Of a stretch of DNA of 5,436 nt, positions 1 through 5,436 are shown in pieces. The stretch's first letter is position 1; the number at the start of each line of letters is the position of its first letter. Under the pieces are notes generated by a model, which was not told where the DNA came from, made no database searches, and saw only the letters and a list, made by a program, of their open reading frames with translations. Source of the stretch: Acidobacteriaceae bacterium (lineage in GTDB: Bacteria > Acidobacteriota > Terriglobia > Terriglobales > Acidobacteriaceae); the NCBI GenBank assembly GCA_003166055.1, contig PMWR01000397.1, positions 5,380 through 10,815 on the forward strand. Reading direction: 5' to 3'. The position numbers were made by a program, and so were the translations under genes.

Positions 1-65
1 GAGATGCATGTTAAACAGACCACTGCTCCCACGAACAAAAACGCAGCGCCCCTCGTACCTTTCAT
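1..65 (-). CDS. Start of a membrane or exported protein gene, cut by the left window edge
   Basis: Only 21 codons plus two bases are visible. The ATG (65-63) overlaps the TGA stop of the TetR gene (64-62) in an ATGA arrangement, and an AAAGGAG Shine-Dalgarno lies 6 bases upstream. The peptide begins MKGTRGAAFLFVG and continues through AVV, Cys17 and LT to Cys20. That is a short basic start (Lys2, Arg5) followed by a hydrophobic run, as in a signal peptide or first membrane helix. The cysteines do not sit in a good lipobox, so a lipoprotein is not supported. The overlap implies translational coupling to the repressor. In family context, genes coupled to TetR regulators are often efflux components such as membrane fusion proteins or outer-membrane factors, but that is inference and no domain is visible. 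The start is well supported; the product is unknown. Confidence 0.68.
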   Translation of the reverse strand, partial: MKGTRGAAFLFVGAVVCLTCI

Positions 66-718
66 TTCTTTCTCCTTTGCCTGACGGCTGTTGCCTTTGT
101 ATCTGGAATCATGCGTCCTCCCGTGTAGAGGAGAATGAGCTGCTCGATCACCTCGTCATCGCTCATGCCGAGATGCCGCTTCGCTCCAAAAAGCTCCTCA
201 GTGAGGAAGTACGTGAAAAATTGCAGATAAATGGCCGTGTAGGCAAGAGAGGGATCAACCCCCGGAGGAAACTTGACTTTCGAGTTGCGAATCACCGCCC
301 CCGCATACGTGCGCAGGCCTCCGGCGATCTCGCGAAAACTATGAATGAAGTGCTTATGACGAAACTCAACCACATCGATGTACATAAGCCGCCAGTAGTC
401 AAGGTTCTCCGAGACAATGCGCCCGATTGCTTTCGCGAGTGTCCTAAGCGAATTCGAATCGAGAGTTTCCATGAGGGGAATAAGCTCCCGCTGACGAAGG
501 GTCTCCATCTTGCGGCCCAGAAGATGCACAAGATCGATAAAAATCTCTTCTTTGGTGTCGTAATAGGTGTAGAGATTGCCCATGGAGACACCCGCCCTGA
601 TGGCAATTTCACGGACGGTTGTGCCGTGAAAGCCCTTGCGGGTAAACAGGTACAGAGCAGCGCTCTGGATCTTGACCCTGTTCTTCGCGATAGCGCTTTG
701 GGGAAGCCGCGGCGTCAT
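62..718 (-). CDS. TetR/AcrR-family transcriptional regulator
   Basis: A 218-residue protein, normal in length for TetR regulators. The N-terminal DNA-binding domain spans about residues 13-60: a first helix with the pattern IQSAALYLFTRKGFHGTT (17-34), then the helix-turn-helix at about 33-52 (TVREIAIRAGVSMGNLYTYY), followed by the typical DTKEEIF segment (54-60). Residues from about 65 on form the variable helical ligand-binding and dimerisation domain, so the inducer cannot be predicted. The C-terminus is basic (RQRRKK). The ATG at 718 has no clear Shine-Dalgarno, but the next in-frame Met is residue 46, inside the HTH, so this start is the reasonable choice. The stop overlaps the start of the next gene (ATGA), so the two are probably co-transcribed and the repressor likely controls that gene and itself. 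A palindrome 36 bases upstream is a candidate operator. The family call is firm; the target is inferred. Confidence 0.93.
   Translation of the reverse strand: MTPRLPQSAIAKNRVKIQSAALYLFTRKGFHGTTVREIAIRAGVSMGNLYTYYDTKEEIFIDLVHLLGRKMETLRQRELIPLMETLDSNSLRTLAKAIGRIVSENLDYWRLMYIDVVEFRHKHFIHSFREIAGGLRTYAGAVIRNSKVKFPPGVDPSLAYTAIYLQFFTYFLTEELFGAKRHLGMSDDEVIEQLILLYTGGRMIPDTKATAVRQRRKK
72..78 (-). promoter_or_regulatory. Strong ribosome binding site for the left-edge gene
   Basis: The minus strand reads AAAGGAG, then 6 bases, then ATG at 65-63. It lies inside the last codons of the TetR gene. It is the best Shine-Dalgarno match noticed in the window and is the main evidence that the truncated frame is a real gene. 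Confidence 0.7.
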
Positions 719-750
719 TAGGCGATGTGATATCCGGTTCGAGTAATCCC

Positions 751-768
751 AAAACGAGCGCTCGCTCG
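751..768 (-). promoter_or_regulatory. Palindrome upstream of tetR: candidate operator or short hairpin
   Basis: CGAGCGCTCG at 755-764 is a perfect 10-base palindrome, 36 bases upstream of the tetR start codon. TetR repressors commonly bind such dyads in their own promoters, so an autoregulatory site is plausible. The same bases allow another reading: on the minus strand CGAGC, loop GAGC, GCTCG (768 to 755) runs into TTTT (754-751), resembling a weak terminator for transcripts coming from the GH20 gene. I found no convincing -35/-10 pair for tetR to decide between these readings. Confidence 0.35.
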
Positions 769-912
769 CTATGAGATGAACGGGTTGTACACCGGCAGTT
801 TCAAGACTGTCAAGAGAAATGTTCGGCCAGGTGGGCTGCGCTTTGGGTTTGGCTCTTGATCCTCCGAGGACAGTTTCTCTTCAACAGCTATCAAGCCTGG
901 GCCCCCCCAGCC

Positions 913-939
913 AAAGAAACGCCGGCGCACATCGGCGCC
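913..939 (-). terminator. Candidate intrinsic terminator after the GH20 gene
   Basis: About 25 bases past the GH20 stop, the minus-strand transcript can form a G+C-only stem: CGCCG (937-933) pairs with CGGCG (924-920) across an 8-base loop. It is followed directly by TTTCTTT (919-913). An alternative register pairs GGCGC (939-935) with GCGCC (928-924). The stem is only 5 pairs and the T tract is interrupted, so it may be leaky. It would separate the hexosaminidase transcript from tetR. Confidence 0.42.
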
Positions 940-962
940 AATCAACTGAAGTAGCGGAAGGG

Positions 963-3104
963 TCACCGCCCGCCGCTCGGCACACTCGCCGTCGGAGCAG
1001 CAGGAAGCCCAAGTGCAGCAGCCGTCGGCAGATCCTTGCCGTTATCCCAGTCGCGAATTCCCGCCTGGAGCAAGTCGCCACGGTATTGCCATTTTTCGAT
1101 TGCAAGGTCGTAGCGAACGGTCACATTGTTCAGCCAATACGGCCGATTCTCGCTCAGCCACACCTGGTTGTACTCGCCCTTGACCGCCGAGTAGGCGTCG
1201 CGCAAATCCTGGCATCGTCCAAACATGCTGCTGATCTCATCCACAAGGTTGCGCGTATCCGACCTGTGTGCCTTGTCGTGCTGTTGTGTCAGCGCCTGCG
1301 CATACGCGTCCACCATCTCCTGGCTCATCTCAAACTTCAAGCCAATCAGATCCAGGCGTCGCGCTCCCAGGTCCATCGCCGTCAGCGCATCGCCTTCGCG
1401 CAAATGCGGGTTCCCCTCGCGCGCCTCAGCAATCAGCACAATGGCCCGCTCGGCATGCATTCGCACATCTATCGCCACCGGCAAAACCTTCGTTGACACC
1501 TCTTGCCCTTCCGCGCTCCACGGGTCCAGCCAGAACACCTGATCGCTATTCAACCCCGTGCGCGTCTGTTCCAGAGCCGCCTGCGCGGCCATCAATTCCT
1601 TCTCGGCCTCGTCAATCTTTCCGCTCGCATCGCCATGGAAATCCAACCCATAGCCCGCCTGGTACGCGGGAATCGAACTCTCGCCCGGTTGCCATGCCGC
1701 CACCGCGCCAAACAGCACGCCATACCAATCCATGTTGAACAGCCCCTCGCCGTCATCGTTCCAGACCGTCGTCAGCGCGCCCGTCGAGCCCAGCCGCTGC
1801 CCGTCGCGAATGAATCCCTGGATGTTGCCGAACGCCGTATTCGCATTCGGATACACCTGGTTCCAATTCGAATCGCCCGGCGATACCCAGGTTTCAATCC
1901 CAGCTTTCGAGAAAGGCTCGATCATCTTGTCGAACCCCTTGGTGTCCCAATAATCCCACGGCACGGCGATCATGTCCTTGGGCAGCCGTGCCACGGCCGC
2001 AGGATCAGCCCCGCCAATATCCCCCCAAAACAGAAGCCGCTTGTGCAACGGCGCCAAATCGTCGTGAATCTGCTTCAGAAAGTCGACATAAACCGGCCCG
2101 TAGCCCCGCGCCTGCACCGCTTCATGCGTCCGGCCCATGCCCAGATCGAACGTCTCATCCGCCCCAATGTGAATAAAAGGCGCCGGGAACTCCGCGGCAA
2201 TCTGCGTGAACCAATCATGGATCAGCGCCAATGTTCCGGGCTGTCCCGGCGCCAGCACGTGGCCATGTGGCGTCTCAGCAACATCCTGATAGAGGTCGTA
2301 CTTCAGCACTTGGTGAAGATGCCCGAAGGCCTCCTGTTCCGGCAAAACCATCACGTGATACTGCTTCGCGAACGCCACCAGTTCGGCCACTTCCGTCGGA
2401 GTCAGCGAACTCCCCGGAGGAGCCGCCAGCGGTTGATCGGTATACAGAAGCGTGTGCTCGATGTAAGGCGAATAGACATTGATCTTGTACGACGCGAACA
2501 CCTGAATCTGGTGTTTCTGATATTCGAGCGTCGGGAACGGTCCGCGGGATAAGTCATCGTCGATCCCGCGATACTTCATCGCCGGCCAGTCGCGAATTGT
2601 GCTCGTCGGCAGCACGGCTCTTGCGCCCGGTAGCGGAAGCATCTGCTTCAGCGTCTGCACCCCATAGAAGATGCCGGAAGCGGAAGCCGCGACCACAAAC
2701 GCCTCATGCGGCTCGACCGCCAGCACATACCCCTCCGCTTCCATCGCCGCGTCAAAGCTGATAATGTGCCTGGCCAACACTGCTGCCGCATCCGCCGACC
2801 CCGTCCGCAGCAGCGTCACGCGATAGGCCGCCCCACCGCCGCTCGCAACACTCAGACCCGCAGCCTTCACCGCCTCTTCCAGATCGCGCGCCGCAAACTC
2901 GTCCTCTGCGTCACGACCGGGCACACGCACCGTAATCGACGCCAACATCGCAGTCTCGCCCGCAACATGCGCCTCGCGCGGAGCCGGGAGCAGTCTCACC
3001 TGACTCGCCACCAGCGTCGAAAAAGCGCACAAAAGCGTTACAGTCCCCCACACCCCTCGCCACTCATGTGAGGCTGACTTCTTCTGCATGAGACTCGCCA
3101 TCAT
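963..3104 (-). CDS. Exported GH20 beta-N-acetylhexosaminidase
   Basis: A 713-residue glycoside hydrolase predicted to remove terminal GlcNAc or GalNAc from glycans such as chitin fragments, peptidoglycan pieces or glycoconjugates. Residues 1-34 look like a signal peptide: basic start, hydrophobic core at about 20-33, possible cleavage near VAS|Q. Residues 37-165 resemble the GH20 N-terminal alpha/beta domain, ending in the typical GYVLAV...GIFYGVQTLKQML pattern. The catalytic barrel spans about 172-480. It contains YRGIDDDLSRG (178-188, Arg179 probably contacts substrate), LPEQEAFGHLH (254-264) and the hallmark IHIGADE (311-317), whose Asp316-Glu317 match the GH20 polarising Asp and acid/base Glu. 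A conserved-type Trp lies at 448 (VWNDDGEG). GH20 uses substrate-assisted catalysis through the 2-acetamido group. Residues from about 495 on are largely helical with a low-complexity Pro/Ala/Ser tail. The gene diverges from the MFS transporter gene. The exact start (Met1 or Met2) is uncertain. The family call is strong; natural substrate unknown. Confidence 0.93.
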   Translation of the reverse strand: MMASLMQKKSASHEWRGVWGTVTLLCAFSTLVASQVRLLPAPREAHVAGETAMLASITVRVPGRDAEDEFAARDLEEAVKAAGLSVASGGGAAYRVTLLRTGSADAAAVLARHIISFDAAMEAEGYVLAVEPHEAFVVAASASGIFYGVQTLKQMLPLPGARAVLPTSTIRDWPAMKYRGIDDDLSRGPFPTLEYQKHQIQVFASYKINVYSPYIEHTLLYTDQPLAAPPGSSLTPTEVAELVAFAKQYHVMVLPEQEAFGHLHQVLKYDLYQDVAETPHGHVLAPGQPGTLALIHDWFTQIAAEFPAPFIHIGADETFDLGMGRTHEAVQARGYGPVYVDFLKQIHDDLAPLHKRLLFWGDIGGADPAAVARLPKDMIAVPWDYWDTKGFDKMIEPFSKAGIETWVSPGDSNWNQVYPNANTAFGNIQGFIRDGQRLGSTGALTTVWNDDGEGLFNMDWYGVLFGAVAAWQPGESSIPAYQAGYGLDFHGDASGKIDEAEKELMAAQAALEQTRTGLNSDQVFWLDPWSAEGQEVSTKVLPVAIDVRMHAERAIVLIAEAREGNPHLREGDALTAMDLGARRLDLIGLKFEMSQEMVDAYAQALTQQHDKAHRSDTRNLVDEISSMFGRCQDLRDAYSAVKGEYNQVWLSENRPYWLNNVTVRYDLAIEKWQYRGDLLQAGIRDWDNGKDLPTAAALGLPAAPTASVPSGGR

Positions 3105-3107
3105 TAT

Positions 3108-3114
3108 CCCCTTC
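3108..3114 (-). promoter_or_regulatory. Ribosome binding site of the GH20 gene; bears on the start choice
   Basis: The minus strand reads GAAGGGG just before two adjacent ATG codons. Spacing is 3 bases to the first (3104-3102) and 6 bases to the second (3101-3099). The second has the more usual spacing and may be the true start, shortening the protein by one residue. A third Met (codon 6, 3089-3087) has only a weak GGCGAG upstream. Confidence 0.55.
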
Positions 3115-3150
3115 AGTTCACAAATTTGAGCGTTTCATTTCGATTCGATC

Positions 3151-3156
3151 ATTGTA
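3151..3156 (-). promoter_or_regulatory. Possible -10 element for the GH20 gene
   Basis: The minus strand reads TACAAT, one mismatch from the sigma70-type TATAAT, 46 bases upstream of the first GH20 ATG. It would give a leader of roughly 40 bases. No TTGACA-like -35 is present at 16-18 bases, so the promoter would be weak or activator-dependent. The CAAATTTG palindrome lies in the predicted early transcribed region, a possible repressor position. Confidence 0.3.
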
Positions 3157-3265
3157 GACTAAACTTGCGCTGCTCCCGCGCCGACAAGCGAGAATGAATT
3201 AGGGAAGACAATCTCCTGCCGGTCGCAGCCATTCCCGGCGCCGCGCGTGGAACCAGAATTCAGGC

Positions 3266-3270
3266 AAAGG
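3266..3270 (+). promoter_or_regulatory. Ribosome binding site of the MFS gene
   Basis: AAAGG sits 8 bases before the ATG at 3279 and supports this start. A second in-frame ATG two codons later (3285) has a longer spacing and is less likely. Confidence 0.5.
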
Positions 3271-3278
3271 CTCAATCC

Positions 3279-5099
3279 ATGACGATGCACGACTTCCCTG
3301 GCACGGTCGCCGATTCCAATTCTAAGCGCGGCTACAATCTCTTTCTCCTGCTGGTCTCGGGCCTCGGCGGGTTGCTTTACGGAGTCGACGTCGGCATCAT
3401 TGGCGGCGCGTATCCTTATTTGGAAGCGACTTCCGGGCTCACCAACGCGCAACTATCGGTCATCGTGGCGGCCGTGCTCCTCGGCAGCGTTTTCTCCACT
3501 CTATTTGCGGGCATGCTCGCCGACTGGATGGGCCGCAAGCCGCTTATGGTCCTGAGCGGCCTCACGTTTGTCGTCAGCATCCCGGTCATTGCGCTCTCTC
3601 ATGGCTATGGCCCGTTGTTTTGCGGGCGTCTTCTCCAGGGCATGAGTGGCGGATTCATCGGCATCGTCGTTCCGCTCTATCTGGCCGAATGCCTCGCCGC
3701 ATCCAATCGGGGCAAAGGAACAGGCATCTTCCAGTGGTTGCTCACCCTCGGCATCGTCGGGGCAGCTCTGATCGGCATGTATTACAGCTATCGCGTTGAC
3801 GCGGTCGCCGCCACCGGAAACGCCGCGGCCCTCTTGAGTTATAAAAACCTGGCGTGGCGCCGCATCTTTTGGGTATCGCTTCCTCCCGGCATTCTTTTTG
3901 TCATCGGCAGCTTGTTAGTCACCGAGTCTCCGCGATGGCTCTTCCGGCGCGGCAAAGAGCAGCTTGCCCTCGCCGCCCTGCTTCGCTCTCGCACTCCGCA
4001 ACAGGCGAACCTCGAGTTACAGGAGATGAAAGACACCGCGCACATCGCCGCCGCGTCGCGCTCTTCGAATCAGAACTTGGGCCTCAAGCTCCAGGAATCC
4101 CTCCTGCGCCGCAAGTACATCATTCCCTTCCTGCTCGCTTGTACCATCCTTTTTTGCAACACTGCCACAGGCATCAACTCCGTCATCCTCTATAACACCG
4201 GCATCCTTCTCCAGAGCGGACTCTCCGATCTCCAGGCGCACTGGGGCTACGTGCTCCTCACGGTCGTCAACTTCACTATGACCATGGTCGGCGTCGCGCT
4301 TGTTGACCGGCTCGGCCGCAAGTTCCTGCTCATTCTCGGCACCAGCGGAATCATCCTCTCCCTCACCGCCGTTGGCTTCATGTTCCTCACCACTGAGAAA
4401 CTGAATCTCAATTGCAGCGGCCAGATTCAAACCATGGTCGACCCAAACCAGGAGATCACTCTGCGCTTCGATCCCGCCGAGGCCGGCAAACTCCTCGCAG
4501 CCAACAGCTACACCGGTGACGCCATCAAGAGCAGACGCGCATCCCTCGGCATCATCTATTCCTACGGTGACTTCACCGCATCCACCAGCTTTGTGCGATC
4601 GGACGATACGGCTCCCGCGCCCATTCATATCAACCGCGAAAGCTGTATTCCCGCCAACAAGGTGGAAGCCTTTTTCAAGAATCCCTTCGCCAATCTCGAC
4701 GCGGCACGCACCGCGCCCTTGAAGATCCAGAAAGCTCTCATCGGTAGCGTTCCCGATGCCGGCCCCGGCTGGCATGTGGCCATCGGACTCTATTCATTCA
4801 TCGCGTTCTATGCTCTCGGCCCCGGCGTCTGCGTGTGGCTCGCCCTTTCAGAATTGATGCCCACCCGCATCCGCTCCAATGGTATGAGCATCGCGCTGGT
4901 AATCAACCAGCTAGTCTCCACCACGCTAGCCGGCATCTTCCTGCCTTTTGTCAGCAAGCACGGCTACTCATCGATGTTCTTTCTATTTGTCGGATTCACA
5001 GTGGTCTACTTCCTCGTTGCGGCATTCCTGCTGCCCGAAACGAAGGGCAAGACGCTCGAGGAGATCGAAACCCACTTTGAATCCCGCTCCGGACGCTAA
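3279..5099 (+). CDS. Sugar-porter (SP) family MFS transporter with a large periplasmic insert
   Basis: A 606-residue inner-membrane transporter, probably a sugar:proton symporter. SP-family signatures occur in order: GLLYGVDVGIIGGA (31-44, helix 1); ADWMGRK (81-87, loop 2-3); GRLLQGMSGGF with VPLYLAE (117-137, helix 4); ESPRWLFRRGK (216-226, after helix 6); GINSVILYNTGIL (298-310, helix 7); VDRLGRK (342-348, loop 8-9); GPGVCVW with SELMPTRIRS (514-533, helix 10); PETKGKTLEEIE (586-597, C-terminal end). Estimated helices are 20-44, 58-80, 88-107, 112-135, 147-168, 195-214, 280-302, 322-343, 348-371, 498-520, 535-556 and 564-585. Typical SP proteins are about 450-500 residues; the excess is mainly residues 372-497 between helices 9 and 10, a loop that faces the periplasm. 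The gene diverges from the GH20 gene, so uptake of a released amino sugar is plausible. However, SP members carry many hexoses and pentoses, and substrate is not assignable. The family call is firm. Confidence 0.93.
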   Translation: MTMHDFPGTVADSNSKRGYNLFLLLVSGLGGLLYGVDVGIIGGAYPYLEATSGLTNAQLSVIVAAVLLGSVFSTLFAGMLADWMGRKPLMVLSGLTFVVSIPVIALSHGYGPLFCGRLLQGMSGGFIGIVVPLYLAECLAASNRGKGTGIFQWLLTLGIVGAALIGMYYSYRVDAVAATGNAAALLSYKNLAWRRIFWVSLPPGILFVIGSLLVTESPRWLFRRGKEQLALAALLRSRTPQQANLELQEMKDTAHIAAASRSSNQNLGLKLQESLLRRKYIIPFLLACTILFCNTATGINSVILYNTGILLQSGLSDLQAHWGYVLLTVVNFTMTMVGVALVDRLGRKFLLILGTSGIILSLTAVGFMFLTTEKLNLNCSGQIQTMVDPNQEITLRFDPAEAGKLLAANSYTGDAIKSRRASLGIIYSYGDFTASTSFVRSDDTAPAPIHINRESCIPANKVEAFFKNPFANLDAARTAPLKIQKALIGSVPDAGPGWHVAIGLYSFIAFYALGPGVCVWLALSELMPTRIRSNGMSIALVINQLVSTTLAGIFLPFVSKHGYSSMFFLFVGFTVVYFLVAAFLLPETKGKTLEEIETHFESRSGR

Positions 5100-5151
5100 T
5101 TCGAGTTATGCAGAGTTATAAAATCGAGACCCGTCCAACTAACTCGAATTA
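5097..5151. terminator. Inverted repeat spanning both stop codons of convergent genes; possible bidirectional terminator
   Basis: TAATTCGAGTTA (5097-5108) and TAACTCGAATTA (5140-5151) are perfect 12-base inverted copies separated by 31 bases. The left arm begins with the TAA stop of the MFS gene and the right arm ends with the minus-strand TAA stop of the glmS-like gene, so an RNA stem could form on either transcript. The stem is A+T-rich, the loop is long and no U tract follows, so it is not a canonical intrinsic terminator. GAGTTAT is also directly repeated (5103-5109 and 5113-5119). A convergent-gene transcript end is the simplest explanation. Confidence 0.45.
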
Positions 5152-5436
5152 AGATGCCGCCTGCTCCACCACTGCCTTCGACAGATTCCTCGGCCGGTCC
5201 ACATCCACGCCGCGCTCCAGCGCCATGAAATAGGCGAACATCTGCAGCGGAATCACCTCCGCAATCGGCAGCAGGTACTCCGGCGCCGGTTTCACTGGCA
5301 CGCAATCGATCACCAGTTCCGCCACGTCCATGTCTCCCGCGTTGGCAATTGCGATTACCTTCGCTCCCTGCTCCTTCATGTCGCGCAGCAGTTGCAGCGT
5401 CTTTTCGTAGCGCAGCACCGAGCCCTCCAGCGTCCG
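5149..5436 (-). CDS. glmS: Glutamine--fructose-6-phosphate aminotransferase (GlmS), C-terminal 95 residues, cut by the right edge
   Basis: The reading frame stays open to the window edge, so only the end of the protein is visible. It matches the last part of the second SIS (sugar isomerase) domain of Glm[21 protein letters not shown] (visible residues 10-29), then [20 protein letters not shown] (61-80), then [11 protein letters not shown] (82-92). GlmS makes glucosamine-6-phosphate from fructose-6-phosphate and glutamine in the cytoplasm, the first step to UDP-GlcNAc. Lys87 in PRNLSK aligns with Lys603 of E. coli GlmS, the residue that forms a Schiff base with the sugar. The tail runs 8 residues past this Lys (5 in E. 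coli). The N-terminal glutaminase domain lies outside the window, so a stand-alone SIS protein such as a NagB-II-type deaminase is possible, although the PRNLxK ending favours GlmS. A GTG at 5418-5416 is an internal Val codon, not a start. Confidence 0.82.
   Translation of the reverse strand, partial: RTLEGSVLRYEKTLQLLRDMKEQGAKVIAIANAGDMDVAELVIDCVPVKPAPEYLLPIAEVIPLQMFAYFMALERGVDVDRPRNLSKAVVEQAAS

Larger units (their letters stand above)
3105..3278. promoter_or_regulatory. Divergent intergenic region between the GH20 and MFS genes
   Basis: This 174-base stretch must hold the start signals for both flanking genes unless they are expressed from elsewhere. The half near GH20 (about 3112-3165) is clearly more A+T-rich than its surroundings, as expected of a promoter. 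It contains the perfect palindrome CAAATTTG (3121-3128), a possible minus-strand -10 box (3151-3156) and a short TTCGATTCGA tandem. I found no convincing plus-strand -35/-10 pair for the transporter gene. No clear LacI, NagC or TetR consensus operator was recognised, and I see no gene in the region. Confidence 0.5.

Noticed and set aside
8..721. Plus-strand open frame of 237 codons opposite tetR
   Set aside because: The minus strand encodes an unmistakable TetR helix-turn-helix protein with a coupled downstream gene; the plus-strand translation has no recognisable pattern.
811..882. AAGAGAAA / TTTCTCTT inverted copies in the gap before tetR
   Set aside because: Only 8-base arms separated by 54 bases, neither extending further; within chance for a region of this size.
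769..966. Minus-strand 65-codon frame starting with a GTG that overlaps the GH20 stop (GTGA)
   Set aside because: The overlap looks like coupling, but there is no good Shine-Dalgarno, the frame runs through the terminator-like hairpin and the upstream tetR dyad begins near its end. The peptide shows no recognisable features. Likely chance.
1503..2552. Plus-strand open frame of 349 codons opposite the GH20 gene
   Set aside because: It is rich in Arg, Pro, His and Gln with no recognisable domain and lies fully antisense to a gene with clear catalytic motifs. It follows from the G/C-biased third positions of the real gene.
3127..3137. TGAGCGTTTCA as a LacI-type operator in the divergent region
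   Set aside because: It loosely resembles TGAAACGTTTCA but is one base short and the left half does not match; no LacI regulator is in the window.
3159..3452. Minus-strand 97-codon frame across the MFS start and the intergenic region
   Set aside because: It overlaps the transporter N-terminus antisense, lacks a recognisable domain and would occupy the promoter region.
4017..4775. Minus-strand open frame of 252 codons opposite the MFS gene
   Set aside because: A Gly/Glu/Ala/Asp-rich shadow of the transporter with no domain signal; the sense strand carries all the SP-family motifs.

Overview
The window is G+C-rich bacterial DNA with a strong G/C bias at third codon positions. That bias produces long false open frames opposite the real genes. 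Gene content and protein style (an exported GH20 hexosaminidase with a long C-terminal region and a sugar-porter MFS protein with a large insert) would suit a soil heterotroph such as an Acidobacteriota (Terriglobia-like) species. This assignment is inference only; there is no rRNA or taxonomic marker here.

Layout from left to right. (1) Positions 65 to 1, minus strand: the first 21 codons of a gene cut by the window edge. It has a strong ribosome binding site, an ATGA overlap with the gene before it and a hydrophobic N-terminus. (2) 718 to 62, minus: a TetR/AcrR-family repressor. (3) 719-962: a 244-base gap with a terminator-like hairpin just after the GH20 gene and a 10-base palindrome upstream of tetR. 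(4) 3104 to 963, minus: an exported GH20 beta-N-acetylhexosaminidase with its catalytic Asp-Glu pair intact. (5) 3105-3278: a divergent intergenic region that should hold promoters for both flanking genes. (6) 3279-5099, plus: a 12-helix sugar-porter MFS transporter carrying an insert of about 126 residues in a predicted periplasmic loop. (7) 5097-5151: a perfect 12-base inverted repeat whose arms contain the stop codons of the two convergent genes. (8) 5436 to 5149, minus: the C-terminal 95 residues of a GlmS-type SIS-domain protein, cut by the right edge.

How the genes may work together. The GH20 enzyme would release GlcNAc or GalNAc from glycans in the periplasm or outside the cell. The divergent transporter could import the freed sugar. 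The convergent GlmS-type gene makes glucosamine-6-phosphate if it is a true synthase. This is a plausible amino-sugar neighbourhood, but the transporter substrate cannot be read from sequence and GlmS may be there by chance. The TetR gene and its coupled downstream gene look like a separate regulator-plus-membrane-protein unit, a common arrangement in efflux operons. I see no mobile elements, CRISPR arrays, tRNA or rRNA genes. I found no convincing new biological system; the most distinctive items are the transporter insert and the stop-codon inverted repeat.
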